The translations under genes were made by a program, and so were the position numbers. Below are positions 6,682 through 8,750 of a stretch of DNA of 8,750 nt, one piece after another; within the stretch, counting starts at the first letter, position 1, and each line of letters starts with the position of its first letter. This DNA is from JAAZPT01 sp964544955 (GTDB taxonomy: Bacteria > Bacillota > Clostridia > Christensenellales > Aristaeellaceae): NCBI GenBank assembly GCA_964544955.1, contig CAZJEB010000023.1, positions 1 through 8,750 on the forward strand, written 5' to 3'. The notes under the pieces are model-generated. The model saw only the letters and a program-made list of their open reading frames with translations. It had not been told where the DNA came from and ran no database searches.

Positions 6682-7412
6682 ATTATATCCTCCTTAAAAA
6701 ATACTGGCCCTTCTTTACAAACCCTTTGGGCGCCCTTTTTGGTTAACATTGTGCAACCCATGCATGCACCAAAGCCACAGCACATACGTGTTTCAAAGCT
6801 GAATTGGCCCTCATCACAATGGTTTGATAAGGCTTTTAACATAGGTATTGGCCCACAAGCATAAATATAATCTGCATTTTTTATATAATCAGTTACTAAG
6901 CCCTTATTACCATAACTTCCATCAACAGTTGTTACTATGGTTTCCAAGCCTAATGATAAAAATTCTTCACTTAAAAAAATATCTGCACTGCTATTAAAGC
7001 CTAATACAACTTTTGGATTTTGTCCGTTTTCAATAAGTTTTTTACATAGATATAACATAGGTGGAACGCCTAAACCACCACCAACAACATAGGTGTTTTT
7101 ATTTATGGACTTACTTAAATCATAACTATTACCTAAAGGTAATAATAAATCAAGTTGTGTTGCCTCTTCATTATCCACTAGATTTTTAGTGCCTTCACCA
7201 ACTGTTTTAAAAATAAGGCTTAACTTTTTACCATCATAATCGGCAACTGAAATTGGTCGTTTCAAAAAGAAACCTGGTATGCTTAAATTAACAAACTGGC
7301 CTGCTTTAATATCAAAATTTTCTGCTTCAAACACATATTTATAAACATCTTTTGCAATAAGCAGTTTAGAAATAATTTTAGATTTTATTAATTTTACTTT
7401 ATTTTGCTTCAT
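6672..7412 (-). CDS. pyrK: Dihydroorotate dehydrogenase electron-transfer subunit
   Basis: PyrK is the FAD and [2Fe-2S] subunit that carries electrons from PyrD to NAD+. It has 246 residues, close to the usual length. RPIS (52-55) is the FAD-binding motif of the ferredoxin-reductase superfamily, and VGEGT (71-75) contributes to flavin binding. VVGGGLGVPPM (109-119) opens the NAD-binding domain, and YACGPIPML is its C-terminal signature. The cluster cysteines are Cys212, Cys217, Cys220 and Cys232 in MCCGFGACMGC...VC, with an extra Cys211 next to the first ligand. The gene overlaps pyrC by 14 nt. Its ribosome site is an unusual AAAGGGGG about 11 bases from the ATG, weaker and further away than those of its neighbours, so translation may depend partly on coupling to pyrC. 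Confidence 0.96.
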   Translation of the reverse strand: MKQNKVKLIKSKIISKLLIAKDVYKYVFEAENFDIKAGQFVNLSIPGFFLKRPISVADYDGKKLSLIFKTVGEGTKNLVDNEEATQLDLLLPLGNSYDLSKSINKNTYVVGGGLGVPPMLYLCKKLIENGQNPKVVLGFNSSADIFLSEEFLSLGLETIVTTVDGSYGNKGLVTDYIKNADYIYACGPIPMLKALSNHCDEGQFSFETRMCCGFGACMGCTMLTKKGAQRVCKEGPVFFKEDIIWN

Positions 7413-8613
7413 ATATTATTTCGCCCCCTTTAATTGTTAATATGTTTTTACCAAAAACTTCAAAACCATCAAATGGTGTAGATTTTCCTTTAGAAAAGAA
7501 ATTATTTGAATTTATTATATAAGGATTATTAATATCTACAATACAAAAATCATTATCATTTTTATTTAAGCCAAATAGTTTTCGAGGCTTAATGCTCATT
7601 GCATCAACTAAGCTATTAAGACTTATAATATTGTTTTTAACTAAGCATGTATACAATATTGGGAAAGCTGTTTCAAGGCCAACAATCCCATTTAAGCTGT
7701 TTTTATAGCCTCTGTTTTTTTCCTCTTTACTATGTGGGGCATGGTCAGTAGCAATTATATCTATTGTTCCATCAAATAAACCTTCTATTAATGCTTCTTT
7801 ATCCTTTAATGATTTTATTGGTGGATTCATTTTATATTTTCCATCATCTTTAACATCATCATCAGATAATACTAAGTAATGGGGAGCTGTTTCACAACTA
7901 ACATTTAAACCATTCTTTTTTGCCTGTTTTATAAGATCAGCACTCTCTTTACAAGATATATGGCAAACATGATAAGCACAGCCAGTTTTGGCTACTAAAT
8001 TTAAATCACGTTCTATTTGTTTCCATTCACTTTCACGAATTAAACCTTTTTCCAATAGGCTATTATCTTCACAGTGGGCAGCAATTCTTTTACCAAGGTT
8101 TTTTGCCATTTGCATAGCATCAAACATTAATGAATTATCTTGAACCCCTACCCCATCATCAGAGAAGCCAGCAACAAAATCACACATTTCCTTCATGTTT
8201 GATAAACTTCCTGTTCCACTTTGGTTGGAAGTTATTGTACCAAAGGGTATAACATCAACAATGCTTGATTTTTTAATTGCTTGTAACTGAACATTAAGGC
8301 TTGCAAAATCAACTGGAGCAGGTTTTAAATTAGGCATTGTACATACACTAGTATAACCACCAGCAGCAGCTGCCATGCTACCTGTTTTAATATCTTCTTT
8401 ATATTCAAAACCTGGCTGCCTAAAGTGTACGTGTACATCACAAAATGAAGGCAAAATAAAAGAGTTATCAATATCAATAACTCTTGTTATATTAAATTTT
8501 GAATAATTAATTGAGTCAATAAAAACATAAACACCTTTATCGTCAACAAAAATATCATTTTGAACTACTTTATTGTTAGAGAAAAGATTGCCATTTTTTA
8601 ACAAAATTCCCAT
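7399..8613 (-). CDS. pyrC: Dihydroorotase (class I)
   Basis: PyrC reversibly cyclises carbamoyl-aspartate to dihydroorotate in the cytoplasm. The 404-residue protein is a metal-dependent amidohydrolase. DVHVHFRQPG (59-68) supplies the zinc ligands His61 and His63 and the substrate-binding Arg65. MPN (93-95), the bridging acidic residue in FSDDG (150-154), His180 in HCED, His218 in YHVCHIS, and Asp290 in ATDHAPH (288-294) complete the metal and catalytic set, so it should be active and not a pseudo-dihydroorotase. Oddities: Ser56 replaces the usual Gly before the HxH motif, and the segment between HCED and HVCHIS is 31 residues, about 14 shorter than in Bacillus-type enzymes as I recall them. 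The ATG follows AAGGGG (8620-8625) at six bases. This is the first gene of the operon, with a predicted leader of about 23 nt. Confidence 0.96.
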   Translation of the reverse strand: MGILLKNGNLFSNNKVVQNDIFVDDKGVYVFIDSINYSKFNITRVIDIDNSFILPSFCDVHVHFRQPGFEYKEDIKTGSMAAAAGGYTSVCTMPNLKPAPVDFASLNVQLQAIKKSSIVDVIPFGTITSNQSGTGSLSNMKEMCDFVAGFSDDGVGVQDNSLMFDAMQMAKNLGKRIAAHCEDNSLLEKGLIRESEWKQIERDLNLVAKTGCAYHVCHISCKESADLIKQAKKNGLNVSCETAPHYLVLSDDDVKDDGKYKMNPPIKSLKDKEALIEGLFDGTIDIIATDHAPHSKEEKNRGYKNSLNGIVGLETAFPILYTCLVKNNIISLNSLVDAMSIKPRKLFGLNKNDNDFCIVDINNPYIINSNNFFSKGKSTPFDGFEVFGKNILTIKGGEIIYEAK

Positions 8614-8642
8614 GACTTACCCCTTAATATTTAATCTATGCA

Positions 8643-8671
8643 AGTTTACAACATAAAAGATTTAATGTCAA
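8643..8671 (-). promoter_or_regulatory. Sigma-A promoter of the pyr operon
   Basis: The minus strand carries a consensus -35 box TTGACA (8671-8666), a 17-base spacer and a -10 box TAAACT (8648-8643). Transcription should begin near 8636 or 8637, giving a leader of about 23 nt that contains little except the AAGGGG ribosome site. There is no space for a PyrR-binding loop or an attenuator, and no hairpin is evident in the leader. It lies about 24 bases beyond the T-run of the rRNA terminator. Confidence 0.85.
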
Positions 8672-8694
8672 GATATTATATAAATAATTAAAAT

Positions 8695-8721
8695 AAAAAA
8701 ACAGCACCGAAGTGGTGCTGT
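8695..8721 (-). terminator. Intrinsic terminator after the 5S rRNA
   Basis: Reading the minus strand, ACAGCACC and GGTGCTGT form a perfect 8-bp stem around an ACTTC loop, followed at once by a run of T. The base opposite the T-run is not T-rich on the other side, so it works in one direction only. It closes the rRNA transcript and insulates the pyr promoter from it. Confidence 0.93.
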
Positions 8722-8730
8722 AAATATAGA

Positions 8731-8750
8731 ATCCGGCAACTATCTACTCT
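8731..8750 (-). rRNA. rrf: 5S rRNA, 3' end only
   Basis: The minus strand at the right edge reads AGAGTAGATAGTTGCCGGAT. This matches the conserved 3' end of bacterial 5S rRNA (AGAGTAG, six or so variable bases, then GCC and the closing helix). A terminator follows within ten bases, as expected at the end of an rRNA operon. Only 20 bases are visible, so the exact mature end and any upstream 16S and 23S genes cannot be confirmed. Confidence 0.8.

Noticed and set aside
8614..8700. Riboswitch or PyrR attenuator upstream of pyrC
   Set aside because: The predicted leader is about 23 nt with no stem. The only hairpin nearby lies upstream of the promoter and belongs to the 5S rRNA transcript.

Overview
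The window looks like a chromosomal segment of a low-GC Bacillota, most likely a Clostridia member. The reasons are AT-rich sequence, strong AGGAGG-type ribosome binding sites, a PyrK/PyrD class 1B dihydroorotate dehydrogenase, a PyrB/PyrI aspartate transcarbamoylase pair, and an ECF sigma factor coupled to a membrane-anchored putative anti-sigma factor. I cannot name a genus. Nearly everything lies on the minus strand, so transcription runs from right to left. The only plus-strand gene is a fragment at the left edge.

Right edge to about 3040: the last 20 bases match the 3' end of a 5S rRNA on the minus strand, followed by its intrinsic terminator. A near-consensus sigma-A promoter (TTGACA, 17 bp, TAAACT) follows, with a predicted leader of only about 23 nt. 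It drives a seven-gene pyrimidine operon in the order pyrC-pyrK-pyrD-pyrF-pyrE-pyrB-pyrI, which ends at a perfect 16-bp hairpin terminator. Junctions are tight: three overlaps and gaps of 9 to 30 nt. The operon covers every step from carbamoyl phosphate to UMP: PyrB/PyrI makes carbamoyl aspartate, PyrC closes the ring, PyrD/PyrK oxidises dihydroorotate using NAD+, PyrE adds ribose phosphate and PyrF decarboxylates OMP. Carbamoyl phosphate synthetase, PyrR and a uracil permease are absent, and the leader has no room for a PyrR attenuator.

About 2990 to 174: a second minus-strand operon encodes an ECF sigma factor (probably with a TTG start), a single-pass membrane protein placed where an anti-sigma factor would be, and an exported protein of unknown function. 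A possible ECF-type promoter and a perfect 14-bp palindrome precede the sigma gene. This module is the least understood part of the window and the best candidate for something undescribed, although ECF/anti-sigma pairs as such are well known.

Left edge: the last 35 codons of a plus-strand gene resemble the C-terminus of a Bacillus licheniformis-type alpha-amylase. It converges on the sigma operon, and the two share a hairpin terminator. I saw no mobile elements, CRISPR arrays or tRNAs, and no gene-free stretch longer than about 140 bases. The pyrimidine operon is conventional in content. Its unusual points are its control region and a short internal gap in PyrC.
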